NCBI GenBank assembly: GCA_029204225.1 | Contig: CM055098.1 | Span: 47,030,191-47,094,190, forward strand | Reading direction: 5' to 3' | DNA from: Diphasiastrum complanatum | Taxonomy: Eukaryota; Streptophyta; Lycopodiopsida; Lycopodiales; Lycopodiaceae | Length of the DNA: 64,000 nucleotides | Part shown: positions 45,610 through 56,149 of the stretch, in pieces | Layout of the letters: every line of letters begins with the position of its first letter | How positions within the stretch are numbered: position 1 is the first letter of the stretch | Notes under the pieces: generated by a model | Database searches by the model: none | Told to the model about the DNA's origin: nothing | Seen by the model: the letters and a program-made list of their open reading frames with translations, nothing else | Made by a program: the position numbers and the translations under genes

Positions 45610-46450
45610 TCATTTTCCATCCAAGTGCTCAAGAATTATTGTGCCATAGTTCAAGAGTTCCTTCACTTTATATGGGCCTTCCCCAATAAACTTCAACTTA
45701 CCCTTGATCAGCTTGGTTTTGTATATCAATGCAAGATGCCTGCTTCCAGATCTTTCTTGTGCAATCGCCGATCGTGCCATGCCTTGCGGGGCTTTCTCTA
45801 CTGCTAAGGCATGAACTGCCATCAATCGGGTTTCACATAATTTGTGCAACACATCGTGATGAAGTTGTAAAGACTGATCATCATTTAATCGTTCCGTTGC
45901 TGCTATGCGTAAAGATAGGATTAAAAATTCAATTGACATAACAGCATCTTGACCATAAACCAGTTGAAAAGGTGTTTGATTTGTACTATTTTTGTAAGCA
46001 GTTTTGAATGCCCATAATGTTGCATACAGTTTATGTTCCCAATCAGACCGACTCGCTTCAACTGTCTTTGTCATAATGGTGCAGAGAATCTTCAGATCGA
46101 CTCGCTTCAACTGTCTTTGTCATAATGGTGCAGAGAATCTTATTGGAAGATTCAGCTTGGCCATTCCCTCTAGAATAATAGGGATTACTAAATCTGTGTA
46201 TAAACTAAAAATTTTCCTGTAAACACTTTATTGTTTGATTAACAAAGCGTGTACCCCGATCATTGACAATTTCGATCGGACATCTAAATCTGATTATAAT
46301 ATTTTCATATAGAAACTTGGCCGTAGATTTCACATCAGCCACTTTGACAGCTTTGGCTTCAATCCATATGGTCATATAATCAGTTGTGACGATAATGTAT
46401 CGGGCCTGAGATCCTTGACCAGCGGGATGAATAGGACCAACATAATCCAA
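45610..46450 (-). pseudogene. Gypsy (minus) integrase core and tail
   Basis: MDYVGPIHPAGQGSQARYII, IVTTDYMTIWIEAKAV and IEIVNDRGTRFVNQTIK give the first two core Asp residues. A 49-bp tandem duplication (46049-46146) then breaks the frame. It resumes with SDWEHKLYATLWAFKTAYKN, TPFQLVYGQDAVM and KLKFIGEGPYKVKELLNYGT (GPY module) to 45610. Confidence 0.85.
46049..46146. repeat. 49-bp tandem duplication in integrase gene
   Basis: Unit CGACTCGCTTCAACTGTCTT... at 46049-46097 is repeated at 46098-46146. Because 49 is not a multiple of three it shifts the integrase frame. Confidence 0.93.
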
Positions 46451-47350
46451 TCCCCATTTTTAAACGGTGCTTGCGATAAAACCAGATGTAAGGGTTCATA
46501 ATTCTGTCGAGTAGGCTGTCGTGCTCGCTGGCAGACATCACATGTCTGAATAAAATTTTCTATGTCCTTATAAAGCATAGGCCACCAACAACCGGATTGC
46601 AAAAGTTTGCGAACAATAATATCTGTAGAGAAGTGTCCTCGACCCATGCCATCATGTGAAAACATGATTAGATCTGGTACTTCATGCGATAAAACACATC
46701 TTCATAAAATATTATCTGATTCACAACGATACAATTGTCCTGCAATTAATTGATAAGGTTGAGTCTTATGAATCAATTGTCTTTTCTGTACTTTTGTCAA
46801 AGAGTCATTCGGTTGTCCTAACATCAGGTACTCAACAATATCTGTCACCCACTCAGGTATTGCTTCAACATAGAACAATGCAGCATTTGGCAGTTCATCA
46901 TCCACTTCAGTATTAACTGGTGTAGATTCAATTCGTGAAATGTGATCGGCTAGATAATGTTGCTTTCCCTTTCTGACCACAATTCGAAAGTCAAATTCAG
47001 TCAATAATAATAACCATCTTGCAATACGTCCAGTATTACACATCTTATTTACCAAGTAAAGTAACGATTGATGATCCGTATAAAATGCAAAGTGCGTTTC
47101 CATGAGATAGTGACGAAATTTCCGAACAGAAAAAATCATAGCTAACGCTTCATGTTTTGTTGTTGAATAATTCTTCTCTGGATTTGTAAGCTATCTGCTT
47201 GCAAATCGTATAGGATAATCTTTCTTATAGTCACCTGGCTGCATCAAAACTGATCCAATGGCGTATTTTGAGGCACCCGTATGAACATGAAATTCTAATG
47301 TCCAATCTGGAGAACGCAGTATTGGTGATGAAGATAATGCTTTTTTTAAC
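46372..47350 (-). pseudogene. Gypsy (minus) RNase H and integrase zinc region
   Basis: RNase H: TKHEALAMIFSVRKFRHYL, FAFYTDHQSLLYLVNK, GRIARWLLLLTEFDF and HYLADHISRIE. After one stop the integrase zinc region follows: GMGRGHFSTDIIVRKLL, CWWPMLYKDI and TCDVCQRARQP. Confidence 0.87.
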
Positions 47351-47353
47351 TTT

Positions 47354-48860
47354 TCAAAGGCTTATAACACCTCTACTGTCCAAATAGAAACAAAACTTAA
47401 TCTGTATATAGGTCATGCTAAATCCGCAAAGAAGATAATAAAAATTCGATAGTAGTTCGCATGACCCATAAACACATAAACTCTTCGAATTGTTGTTGGC
47501 GGTGGCAATTCCACAATAACTTTGATCTTTGAATAATCGGTGGCAATACCATGTCTTGATATCACATGTCCAAGCACCACTCTGTGAGAAATCCATATCT
47601 GGCATTTTCTAGATTTAGAGAAATCGGATATTTGCGGCATCTTTCAAAGACTTTCTCCAATCGATCCAGGTGGTCTGTATCTGTACTATAAACCCCCAAG
47701 TCATCCAAGTAAATTTCAAGAAATTTCTGCAGATAATCTTTAAAGGCAAATTGCATTACTCTTTGGAATGAACTTTTGTAAGCATAGGTGTCCCATTCTG
47801 TTGCAAAAGCAGTTTTGTGGTGATCGGCAGGTGCAATCTTAACCTGGTTGTAACCACTAAATCCATCCAGGAAACTATAAGCTTCCGCTCCAGCAAGGCG
47901 ATCCAAAATGCTTTCAGTAAAAGGTAACAAAAAGTGATCCTTTCGTGTCACTTTATTCAATGCTTTGAGATTCACATAGATTCGCAGTTTTCCATTTTTC
48001 TTAGGAACAATGACAATCGGTGAAATCCATTCGGTATGCTCGATCTCATAAATGAAATCAGCATCAAGCAATCTCTGAAGTTCTTTCTTTATCAGATCTG
48101 CCACATTAGGATTACAGCAATAGAACTTTGTAACCTTTGATACTGCATCAGGTACTAAAGGTATGGTATGTTCAATGACTGATGTCGGAATACCCTTCAA
48201 ATCTTGAGAAGTCCATGCAAAACAATCTTGATACTTAATAAGTAGCAATCGGAGTGCTTGATACTGTTCAGGAGTAAGTTGTGATCCCACTTGTACAATC
48301 TTTTCTGGTTCTCCTGGTTCGGCAAGATTCATTGACTGTGTCCTAGCTAGGCCATCGTAAACCTCTTTAGATTTCGGCATGTGTTCTTCAGGTTCACGAT
48401 GTGCTTTAGGTAATATGATAACCACATCATCCAGTGTATAACGTTTAAAATGCTCAGGCATATCATGCTGGACTACATTTGCTTGTTCTTTTTTGAAAGG
48501 ACTTGTCTTGGATCTTCGTTTAGTCTTCTTAGCAGGAATTGATCGTGGAGGTGATGACTTTCGGGATGGTAAATCTTTCTTCTCGGGTGAAGACTTCCTA
48601 GACGATGATGTCTTGCTGGAGATCTGACTTGAAGAATCATTCTTGACTTTTCCTTTGCCTTTATCCAATAGAAGTTGCACTTCCTTTAAATTGATCTTTT
48701 GAGGGGGATTTTCCCATTTCAGGACCATATTATAATGTTGCTTTGCTTGTTTCTTCGTCATCAAACCTGTCATCATGTCTCCCTTCAATATAACTGCTTT
48801 GGGCGGTTTGATTGTTGGTTCATCAGGAACATTACGCACTCCAAATCTGGTCGGATCCAT
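47354..48860 (-). pseudogene. Gypsy (minus) reverse transcriptase
   Basis: The frame 48860-47562 starts with a 170-residue basic, Ser/Lys-rich region, then YQDCFAWTSQDLKGIP, WISPIVIVPKKNGKLRIYVN, YSFLDGFSGYNQVKIAPADH and KFLEIYLDDLGVYSTDTDH (YLDD active site). The conserved MPFGLCNAPAT block is missing: TYAYK joins SSFQRVM directly, an in-frame loss. RT continues in another frame as VVLGHVISRHGIATDYSKIK. The enzyme cannot be functional. Confidence 0.88.
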
Positions 48861-48872
48861 ATGATGTAGAAT

Positions 48873-49556
48873 CTATTCATTCGTCAGTTTTGCATTGCCA
48901 TCATAAGTTAAGGCATGGCTCATTGGTATGAGATCATCCTCAATTAGATCTGGTATAGGTTCCGTTGATATCCAGGCTACATTCAACACATTTAGTGGAA
49001 ACGTGATTGGCGTATCCAAAGTTTGATCTAACAAGAAAATCTCGCTCATTTCTGATTGAATATCTTGTTGACACATATATCCTGCTGTACAATCAATTGT
49101 TGCAAGAGCTTTGTTCCAATTGACAGTATCCGTTTGAGAATCGTAGTGAACTCCCAATTTTTTCTCTAGTCGATCACAAGTGTGATCCATTGCTGATGAA
49201 TCGTCATCCGCTTGATAGTCCAAGTCGTAGGATCAATTTTAACTGCACGTTCACGATTTTCAAAAGTGATTTTTCCGGTACCCCAGTTATGAATTACTTG
49301 CGCAACTCGTAACCATGGACGTCCTAAGAGAACTCAGTAGACATTTGGTGCTTCTGGTAAGTCCATCACGACGAAAGTAATGACGAACTGTATTCCTACA
49401 ATCCTGACAAGTATATCTTCCACCAATTCCTCGTGGACGAACCGTCGTCTGATCAGCTAGCTTAATAGCAAAAGTAGCAAGCTTAGTCTTTGTAAGGCCC
49501 CATTTTGTATATAGCTTTGTAGGAATCAGGTTAACTCCTGAACCGCCATCTATCAC
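48873..49556 (-). pseudogene. Gypsy (minus) protease and linker
   Basis: VIDGGSGVNLIPTKLYTKWG with the active-site Asp-Gly-Gly variant of DSG, then KLADQTTVRPRGI and, after a frameshift, VLLGRPWLRVAQVIHNWGTG. An acidic region follows (49223-48873). This element has one protease domain, unlike the plus-strand one. Confidence 0.8.
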
Positions 49557-49708
49557 GGCTGCTTCTTTAGAAAATTGTCTATGTTGTATCGACAGAATGA
49601 TATTCTTTTGTTCACTTTCCCAAGCTGCTCCAACATGGAGTACATCGTTAGATTCTTCAAATCCAGCACAAAAAAGCGGCTCCTGATGGTCTTCTAATTC
49701 TTCTTGAG

Positions 49709-50368
49709 CTAATTTTGCGCTAAAACTTCTTTTGCTTTTGGCACCAACTTTAGGAGCTCTCCCAATGAAATATTGATCTTGCTAGACAAAATATTCATGA
49801 GTAATTCTGTATGCAGTGCTTTCGGTTCAGTCATCTTGAAGGGTTCTTTGTGATGATGTAATTGATCATTCATATCCGTACGTAAATTTCTTGGAGGCTG
49901 CAATGGTGAAGACCGAACTTCAACTGTTAATTTAGCAGCTTCAAGTTCCTCTTCTTCTTGCAGATGTTTAATCCACTGTCTCATATCTTGATATCTTCAT
50001 TTTTCTGCATTAAGATTTGGATATATTTCCGATGCTGTTGGTGTATCGTTCAATGGTATAGAATCGACAGGTACTGAATCCACTACTGGTTCTTTTTGCT
50101 TTTGTGCTCTGGTGACCACCATCAAGGGTGCACTTGGTTTATTATGAGCTACCGATCCTTGCTTGATTGTTATCAAATTTACAGGTGCTATAGCTGGTGG
50201 TGGCTTCGGTCTTGCTGGACAGTCTTTATAGCAATGCCCATATCCACAGTCACGACATAATGGTACAAATTTTTCTTTATTTGGGCATTCTGCAACTCTG
50301 TGATTTTCTCCACATGCAAAGCATCCAAGTGGTGCTCTGGCCCCTACTTCCATTAACCCTAAATCCAC
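49709..50368 (-). pseudogene. Gypsy (minus) gag zinc knuckle region
   Basis: CFACGENHRVAECPNKEKF and CRDCGYGHCYKDCPARPKPP form one CCHC knuckle and one atypical Cys-rich knuckle. A linker and, after a stop, TEPKALHTELLMNILSSKIN follow. The apparent start (50368) lies inside the LTR; the gag N-terminal domains are deleted. Confidence 0.82.
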
Positions 50369-50904
50369 AACAATGATAGAAACTTACTCTTCTCTCTCTC
50401 CCTTTCTCTCTCACAAAAAGCATAAGAAATAGCAATCCCAATAATGATCAGATCCAACAATTAGTAAAATCCAAAGAAAGCATGAGAAATGGAGGAGAAG
50501 AGAGGAAGAACAAAGACATTCATCAATCCATTTCTAAAGAGAACCAATCTGCTTTATGTTATGAGAAAATGAACATCAGGAACAACTCGAGTTGGTCTCT
50601 TTTTATAGTAGAGAGGAGGACCCTAGCCTCTGAATCCTATTGGGCCTCTCTTTTTATTCAAATTTAAAAAAGTGTGGGAACCATCAAAATTGGAGAGAAA
50701 CCCAACTTTATTCACTAACTTGACATTTAGGCCCTGTGACATTAAAAGTCCCACAAAAAGACCTAAAGTCCTTTTATTAACTTTTAACTAATCAATCAAA
50801 TAACTATGTGATCATCGGGTTGGACTTACACACGCAGGGTGCCAGATCCCTCTCACTCATTAACTAGGGTTAGGATTGCCTTGGGATCCGCAAACCCTCC
50901 AACA
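50342..50904 (-). repeat. Gypsy (minus) 5' LTR
   Basis: It starts TGTTGGAGGGTTTGCGGATC at 50904 and matches the 3' LTR over its length, with a short deletion near 50640 and others. Confidence 0.9.
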
Positions 50905-51577
50905 TCAGATCTTCAACAAAAGCGATGCATCCAAACACTCGAATATTTTTGAGTGATGGTTTCGATCATGTGCACACCTCATAAGGTGTCTTGCCATTTA
51001 GGGCTTTGGTAATGGATGGATTTTGCAAATAGGCAGCTGTAGTAACAACTTTTGTCTAGAATTTCTTTGGAAGAGAGACATGGGTCATCATGCTCTTGGC
51101 ACTTTCGATGAGTGTTTGATTCTTCCATTCAGCTACACCATTGGATTGAGGTGAGTAGCTGGTTGTATATTGTTGATGTATTCCATTGGCCTTGCAGAAC
51201 TCCTTGAATTCTGTGAGATATACTCTCCTCCTCCATCTGTGCATAGAGCTTTGATCTTCCTCTGAGTCTGATTTTCTGCAGATGCCTTGAATTGCTTGAA
51301 GTACTTGAATGCTTCGTATTTGTTCTTCATATAGTAGGTGGCAGTCCTTCGAGAGAATTCATCGATGAAGGTTAGAAAATAGAAAGCTCCCCCTGTGGAA
51401 GCAGTCTGCATCGAGCCACAAATGTCGCTACGTACAAGGTCAAGCAAGCCCTTAGATGTATGAGCTGAGTTTGAAATGAAGGAACTTCTTGCATGCTTGC
51501 TGATAATACAACTTTCGCATGGAAGAGTTGGCTTGCTGACTAAAGACAGATTTTGTACTAGACTTTGAGTTGACATT
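50905..51577 (-). pseudogene. Copia A integrase, N-terminal part
   Basis: CESCIISKHARSSFISNSAH, LLDLVRSDICGSMQT, FYFLTFIDEFSRRTATYYMK, IKALCTDGGGEYIS and TSYSPQSNGVAEWKNQTLIE. The triad Asp, Asp and Glu is largely kept (E in GVAEWKN). A frameshift lies near 51200. VFGCIAFVED at about 50920 is where the gypsy element cuts the gene. Confidence 0.85.
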
Positions 51578-51977
51578 TGCTGAATATTGTTGAAGTTAAA
51601 ATGGCCAAGTCTAAAATGCTATGGCATATTAGTTGATTCAGAAGTGGTTGTGTGAAGAGCTTGACTATTAGAAGAGTAGCAATGGTTGTGTTTGTAGAGA
51701 TAGCCACTTCTTCGGCTAGAACCTTCTGAGATTTGTCAAGAATTGTGCAGTCTTCTGTATTGAATTTGACCCTTTGACCTGAATCAATGATTTTGCTAAT
51801 TGAGAGCACATTCTTTGTCAGATTTGGAATGTGGAGAACGTTGGACAACAACTTGACCTCACCTCTTTTGAATTCAACTCTGACTATTCTTTCACTTTTC
51901 GATTGAATGTGATGAGTTGTCTTTAAGTTGCACAATTTGAGAGTGGGTGAATGACTTATAGTCTTTGAACTAGTCAT
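51558..51977 (-). pseudogene. Copia A protease end and pre-integrase
   Basis: GEVKLLSNVLHIPNLTKNVL, SISKIIDSGQRVKF and TEDCTILDKSQKV are typical of the region before integrase. The DSG motif and the gag zinc knuckle are missing, deleted between 51977 and 52020. Confidence 0.8.
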
Positions 51978-52522
51978 GATGGTGAGTCATGTGTTGAGTT
52001 GCTCCGGAATCTAATGTCAGGGATCAATATCCTATTGTCCTTCGACTTTGGTCCAGGTAGACTCGATAATAGAGTTATGAGTGCATCGAAATCTTCTATG
52101 ACTGAGCCAGTTGCAATCATCTGCTCCATAAGATTTCTGAAGGTGTTCAGATGACTCGAAATACTATCTACATCAGGCATTCTGAGGGTGAAGAATCTCT
52201 TTCTCAAATGAAACTTGGAAGTAGCGTCTCTGATGTTGTAGAGAATTGCTAGGATGTCCCATGCATTCTTAGCAGTCTGAGCAGTACGTATATGGCTGAT
52301 TTGAGTATCCTTGATGTTGAGGGTGATCATGACAAATGCTTTCTCATCTCTCAGTCTCCACTTAGTGATGCTGGCTGCATCTCCTTCTGGTTTGAGCTTT
52401 GTGCCATCAACAATATCTCACAGTTCTTTGGCTAGAAGTATAACCTTCATCTTGAATTTCCAGAGATGGTAGCTATCTCCATCGAGTTTGTGAATGAGAG
52501 ATGAACTAGATGATGGATCCAT
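51974..52522 (-). pseudogene. Copia A gag
   Basis: Start MDPSSSSSLIHKLDGDSYHL at 52522, KFKMKVILLAKEL, a TGA, DIVDGTKLKPEGD, AFVMITLNIKDTQISHIRTA, KFHLRKRFFTLRMPDVDSIS and DFDALITLLSSLPG. It is close to the gag of nested copia D (16632-17144). One in-frame stop where Trp is expected. Confidence 0.87.
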
Positions 52523-52653
52523 TCTGGTTGAAGGAGATTGTTGGTAGAAACAACGATTGTCGGAATACTATTGGCTGTGCATTTGCTAGAAAGACGTCTT
52601 GATAAAAATAAGACTGATAATCCGCAGTAGAAATGCAGATTACTGAAATGTCT

Positions 52654-52665
52654 GCTCTAATACCA
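52654..52665 (-). other. Primer-binding site, copia A
   Basis: TGGTATTAGAGC on the minus strand, directly after the LTR end TTTTACGACA. Confidence 0.9.
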
Positions 52666-53017
52666 TGTCGTAAAATGTCAGGATGACTGGCAGCGGAAGC
52701 TCGAAGCTTTGGGCATAGGCATTTAAGAACGAAAACACAGCAATTAGCAGCAGAAATATTCAAGAAGAATGATTCATACAAATTGCTTAAAAGAACAATA
52801 TAGTAGTGAGACAAAAATTGCACTTTGATTAATATCAACAATGAGTACAATGGCTTGAAGTAATAACTTCAGCTTGTTGAGCCTGATAACGCTGACTATA
52901 GATAACTCTGATTGGAGAAGAACACCTACATAGCTTGATTCAGCTAGTATATATATTTACAAGTGTCGAGAGACAAATATCTTATAAGTCTTGAATGCTA
53001 TTTACTCCAGTGTCTAT
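52666..53017 (-). repeat. Copia A 5' LTR, truncated
   Basis: It ends ATTTTACGACA at 52666, with a TATA-like AAATATATATACTAG at about 52960-52946. The outer part is missing, cut by the family B LTR that starts at 53018. Confidence 0.75.
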
Positions 53018-53967
53018 TGTTGGAAATTAAGCCCACAGTTGCCTCCTTGGTAAATGACTAATTTCTATTTCATGATTCTTCTTGCATGTTTATTGATCAT
53101 TGATCTAGGGTCAGGTGAAACCAATTTTGGTTCTACGTCTGCTCATCTGATACCTACAGGAATCACAAACTCAGACAGCCAATTTATTTGAAGAACGCTT
53201 ACAGCGGGCTTCCGGTTGATCTCCAGCAAAGGGTAACCAATCCTGTCATAATTTCAAAGTTCAGATGTCAAGTTTAATAACTTGAAGTCATTGAAGACTT
53301 GGCCATCTTCAAGGACGTCCACAAAATTTGTATTTAGAACAAGTCTGCAGAAGTACACTATGTTTTCAACAGCTTCGGCATTTTTGCATTTCCCAGAAAT
53401 GTGACACTTACATAGTTCAAAAGTTTAACTGCTTTTAACACACCTTCGCCTCTTTGCAAAAAATGCGAAGAGAGAAAAAATCCTGAAGGTCATCTACATT
53501 AGAGGAGTTTTGAGTTCCAAAGAGACCCTTTAAGAATTCGTGTGATGTCTTTTATATTATTAAAATATTATAACACTAATACTTTTGACTTGCCATAACT
53601 TTTTAATCGTAGCTTAGAAGTATATCATCTACCATATCATTTGAAAGCCCTTGTCGAGCGCTTTCCAATGCACCAAACTCCGCTAAATTTGGACTTATCA
53701 CTAAAAAGTTATGCCATTTTTAGTATGGAATCAAAATGTGGACTCAAAAAGTTACATTACATAGATTTCAAATTTGAGTGTTTTGATTGGTCCATGTATA
53801 AGAAAAATTTGTGAAAAAATATAAAAAGAATCTTTACAAAGGGTCTTTTTTGGATTTAGAACTCCTCTAATGTTTTCATGCGTTAAATTGTTTTAAAAAC
53901 ATCACCATCTTTTTTAGGGCACCTTCGACTTCTTGCGAAAAATGCGAAGAGAGAGAAAAATCCCAAA
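53018..53967 (+). mobile_element. Copia family B LTR fragment
   Basis: It starts TGTTGGAAATTAAGCCCACA and matches 7708 down to about 7130 in inverted order, including CGAAGGTCATCTA and the GCGAAGAGAG motifs. It is interrupted by a 376-bp TIR element and truncated at about 53967. No coding part of family B is attached. Confidence 0.87.
53497..53872. mobile_element. 376-bp TIR element in family B LTR
   Basis: Both ends carry an inverted repeat of about 38 bp, CATTAGAGGAGTT... with GACCCTTT at its inner side. Centre: one copy of the palindromic core (53587-53715). The empty site can be read in the other family B LTR (about 7235, GGTCATCTATTTTCATGCG): the insert lies exactly between CTA and TTTT with no duplicated bases. 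Confidence 0.85.
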
Positions 53968-55477
53968 GAATATGGCTATGGCATAAGCCCATATCACTGA
54001 TTTCTAACCATGAAATGAATGGAAGTGTGAATTACAAATCTAGCCTTGAATGAAATTTTGAGGCATAACTAATAATCCTCAACAACTGGAAGGCCAAATA
54101 TCCATGTCAAGAATTATTTCAAATCCTCAATATTAGACATGGATGCGATACATGTACATTTATGAGAGAATTGAGCTCAACAAGGTTTATTTGTGGCTTT
54201 AATTTCTAAGGATCAACAATCTTACAATTTATCTAGTCCATGGAATACACCAAACATTCCCTTCCATCATGTGATATGTTTGCAATTGAGAAATCCAATA
54301 TATGTAGGCATGTTTCCAAATCCTTGTATGTCATTTAGGCTTGGTGAAATGCAAAACTCAAATTTAGCCTTTGAAAATCTCAAGTCGATCTCAATGAGTT
54401 GCAGACTGAAGACAAATCTGCATATGATCAAGATATCAACTAATAAGAGTGGTTTCAAACTAGCAACAAGTTAGATTCCTCAATCTAATTTCTTATAATC
54501 CATGTTTATTCACTTGGCAAATGAGATGTCAGACCCTCTTCCAAACTAGCTTAGAAAGTGTAAGTGAGTTGTTGCAAGCCGAAACTTGAATTACTACCAC
54601 GCCATTGGTCCATTTTTCTAATGTTGCCCTTGGGAACTTGACTTCTCGTGCAATATTTCAAGTGTATGTAAAGTGTTTTTTTTTTTTTTCATATTTTGGA
54701 ACCACATTATTGAATAGAATTGACATGTGCTTTACAAGGATAAAAAGCTTCTATTAAACCTCTCATGTGGACACCCAATGAATTTTGACACCTGAGCATG
54801 GAACCTTCCAAAATAATCTTCATGTGGATGGCAAACGACAATTGGCTACTGCAAATCACACGGTCCATGCGCTATGCAACAATTAATCATCATTGGTTGT
54901 CCACATGAACATTCGTCCTTATTTTCATAAACTTTAAAAAAAATGTAATCGCAAGAAAAGAGACTCGCACTTGTGGCATTAGATATGGGAAAGCCAATTC
55001 ACCTCAAGCTTGCTTGCATAGCTCGAGCAATGCCCTAAGCGCTCTTGCCTTCTCTGGGTCCCTTAGGGCAAGGATTCCCCCACCCAAAGTCTCCCCTCTC
55101 CCCTAAAAGGTACTCCGTTATGTTATGTGGCAAAAAGGATCTTCCCACAATCTTTGTCTCAATAAAAAAGAGCCAAGTCCCTTATTCTCCTTTATGAACC
55201 AAAGACATTTCATCATTTTTTATAAGGGACTGATTGGGCACCTAATTGCAAAAAATTAGAAATCTTGCCAACAGAAACTAGGGGGGTTTAGGGTTTTAGG
55301 TTTAAGGTTTAGGGTTTCTTTTTGATGAGGTGAGCGTGGGTCTAAGGGTGCCTGATGGCGAGAGCAAGAGCACGGGAATGCGTGGCTAGCTGAGATATTT
55401 CTAAGCGCCAATGGTTTTTCGATGCATTTGTCCGATCATTGGTGGTTCTCATCAATCGTGCAATCGGAATCACGCAT
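53968..55477. other. Upstream region of the PPR gene
   Basis: No gene seen. It holds a poly-T run (54676-54689) and, near 55284-55317, several TTTAGGG-type words (see separate entry). A 93-codon frame at 54193 has no recognisable domain. Confidence 0.55.
55284..55317. promoter_or_regulatory. Telo-box cluster upstream of the PPR gene
   Basis: GGGTTTAGGGTTTTAGG and GGTTTAGGGTTT lie 160-195 bp upstream of the proposed start codon. Telo-boxes (AAACCCTAA and complement) are known promoter/leader elements of plant genes for translation and organelle biogenesis. Too short and impure to be a telomere array. Confidence 0.55.
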
Positions 55478-56149
55478 ATGTGCATAACTTTGGCTTCTCA
55501 ATTTAATGGATTCCGCATTCGGAACATGTTTACACCTAGAACTGGCACTGTGTTATTGTGTTTTAGGCTTCTTCAAGGCCTAAAAACCAACACTTGTGAG
55601 ATTGCAAATGCTCATAAAAAATCTTTGAAGTATTTGCATTGCCGGTCCAGCTCAAGATCCATTACCGCAAGCAAAGTTTTAGATTTTTCCAAACAGAATC
55701 TTTCAAGTTGGAATAGCTATGGCAAATGCAGCGAATGCTATTCGAGAATTGGGTTTTGTTTCACTTTCAATCCACAAAACTGGAGTTCCAACCAGTTGTT
55801 CTGGAGATGCTGGCCTATCCAAAGTGGATTGTTTGTCAGAACTTTTTCATCTCAGTTGTCGTCACGAGAGTGGATCGAAGAGCTCCAAGCCGAGAGGGCT
55901 TCAAATTGCGAGAATCGAGTTCATTTAACAAGCATGACTTTAGGTCGGACCACCGCACTAATTAGTTCTCAGAATAGTTCACTCTCGCCTGATTCTTTGC
56001 AAGGGAGGTTGGAGTACTCTAAGCGTGGAACCTCGGTTTTACCGGTGATTTTCAATTGGCTCGATGAAGGGAACAACTTTTGCAGAGGCACATTAGCCTC
56101 GGCAATTGACAGACTCATTGAGGTAGCTAGGTACAGGGATGCCCTTGAG
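55478..56149 (+). CDS. PPR protein (PPR596-like), exon 1
   Basis: The frame opens after a TGA at 55391; the first in-frame Met is at 55478 (MCITLASQFNGFRIRN). It gives 224 codons up to the donor GAG|GTAACT at 56149/56150. The N-terminal half is rich in Ser, Arg and Phe with few acidic residues, and includes LFVRTFSSQLSS, typical of a mitochondrial presequence and its cleavage region. The last part (YSKRGTSVLPVIFNWLDEGN and LASAIDRLIEVARYRDALE) matches the region before the first repeats in the Arabidopsis At1g80270/At1g15480/At3g15590 group, where 'VL..W..EG' and 'R.Y..AL.VSEWM' are conserved. The start is uncertain; a downstream Met or an upstream exon is possible. Mitochondrial targeting is inferred. 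Confidence 0.82.

Larger units (their letters stand above)
41131..50904 (-). mobile_element. OTA-like gypsy element (minus)
   Basis: Both LTRs are present (50342-50904 and 41131-41752), with zinc knuckle, protease, RT, RNase H, integrase, spacer, extra gene block and polypurine tract between them. It sits inside the integrase gene of copia A. The 5' LTR runs straight into the gag zinc knuckle, so primer-binding site and most of gag are deleted. LTRs differ by several substitutions and indels; a clean target duplication was not found. Confidence 0.9.
38757..53017 (-). mobile_element. Copia family A element, interrupted
   Basis: Minus strand, 5' to 3' from high to low coordinates: partial 5' LTR, primer-binding site, gag, pre-integrase, integrase, then a 9.8-kb gypsy insertion (41131-50904), then integrase end, RT, RNase H, polypurine tract and partial 3' LTR. 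About 4.5 kb is copia. Both LTRs are truncated at their outer ends. Confidence 0.88.

Noticed and set aside
54193..54474. 93-codon frame upstream of the PPR gene
   Set aside because: No recognisable domain, no homology that I can name, and a similar-length frame on the other strand.
55284..55317. Interstitial telomere repeat
   Set aside because: Only a few impure TTTAGGG words; better read as telo-box promoter elements.
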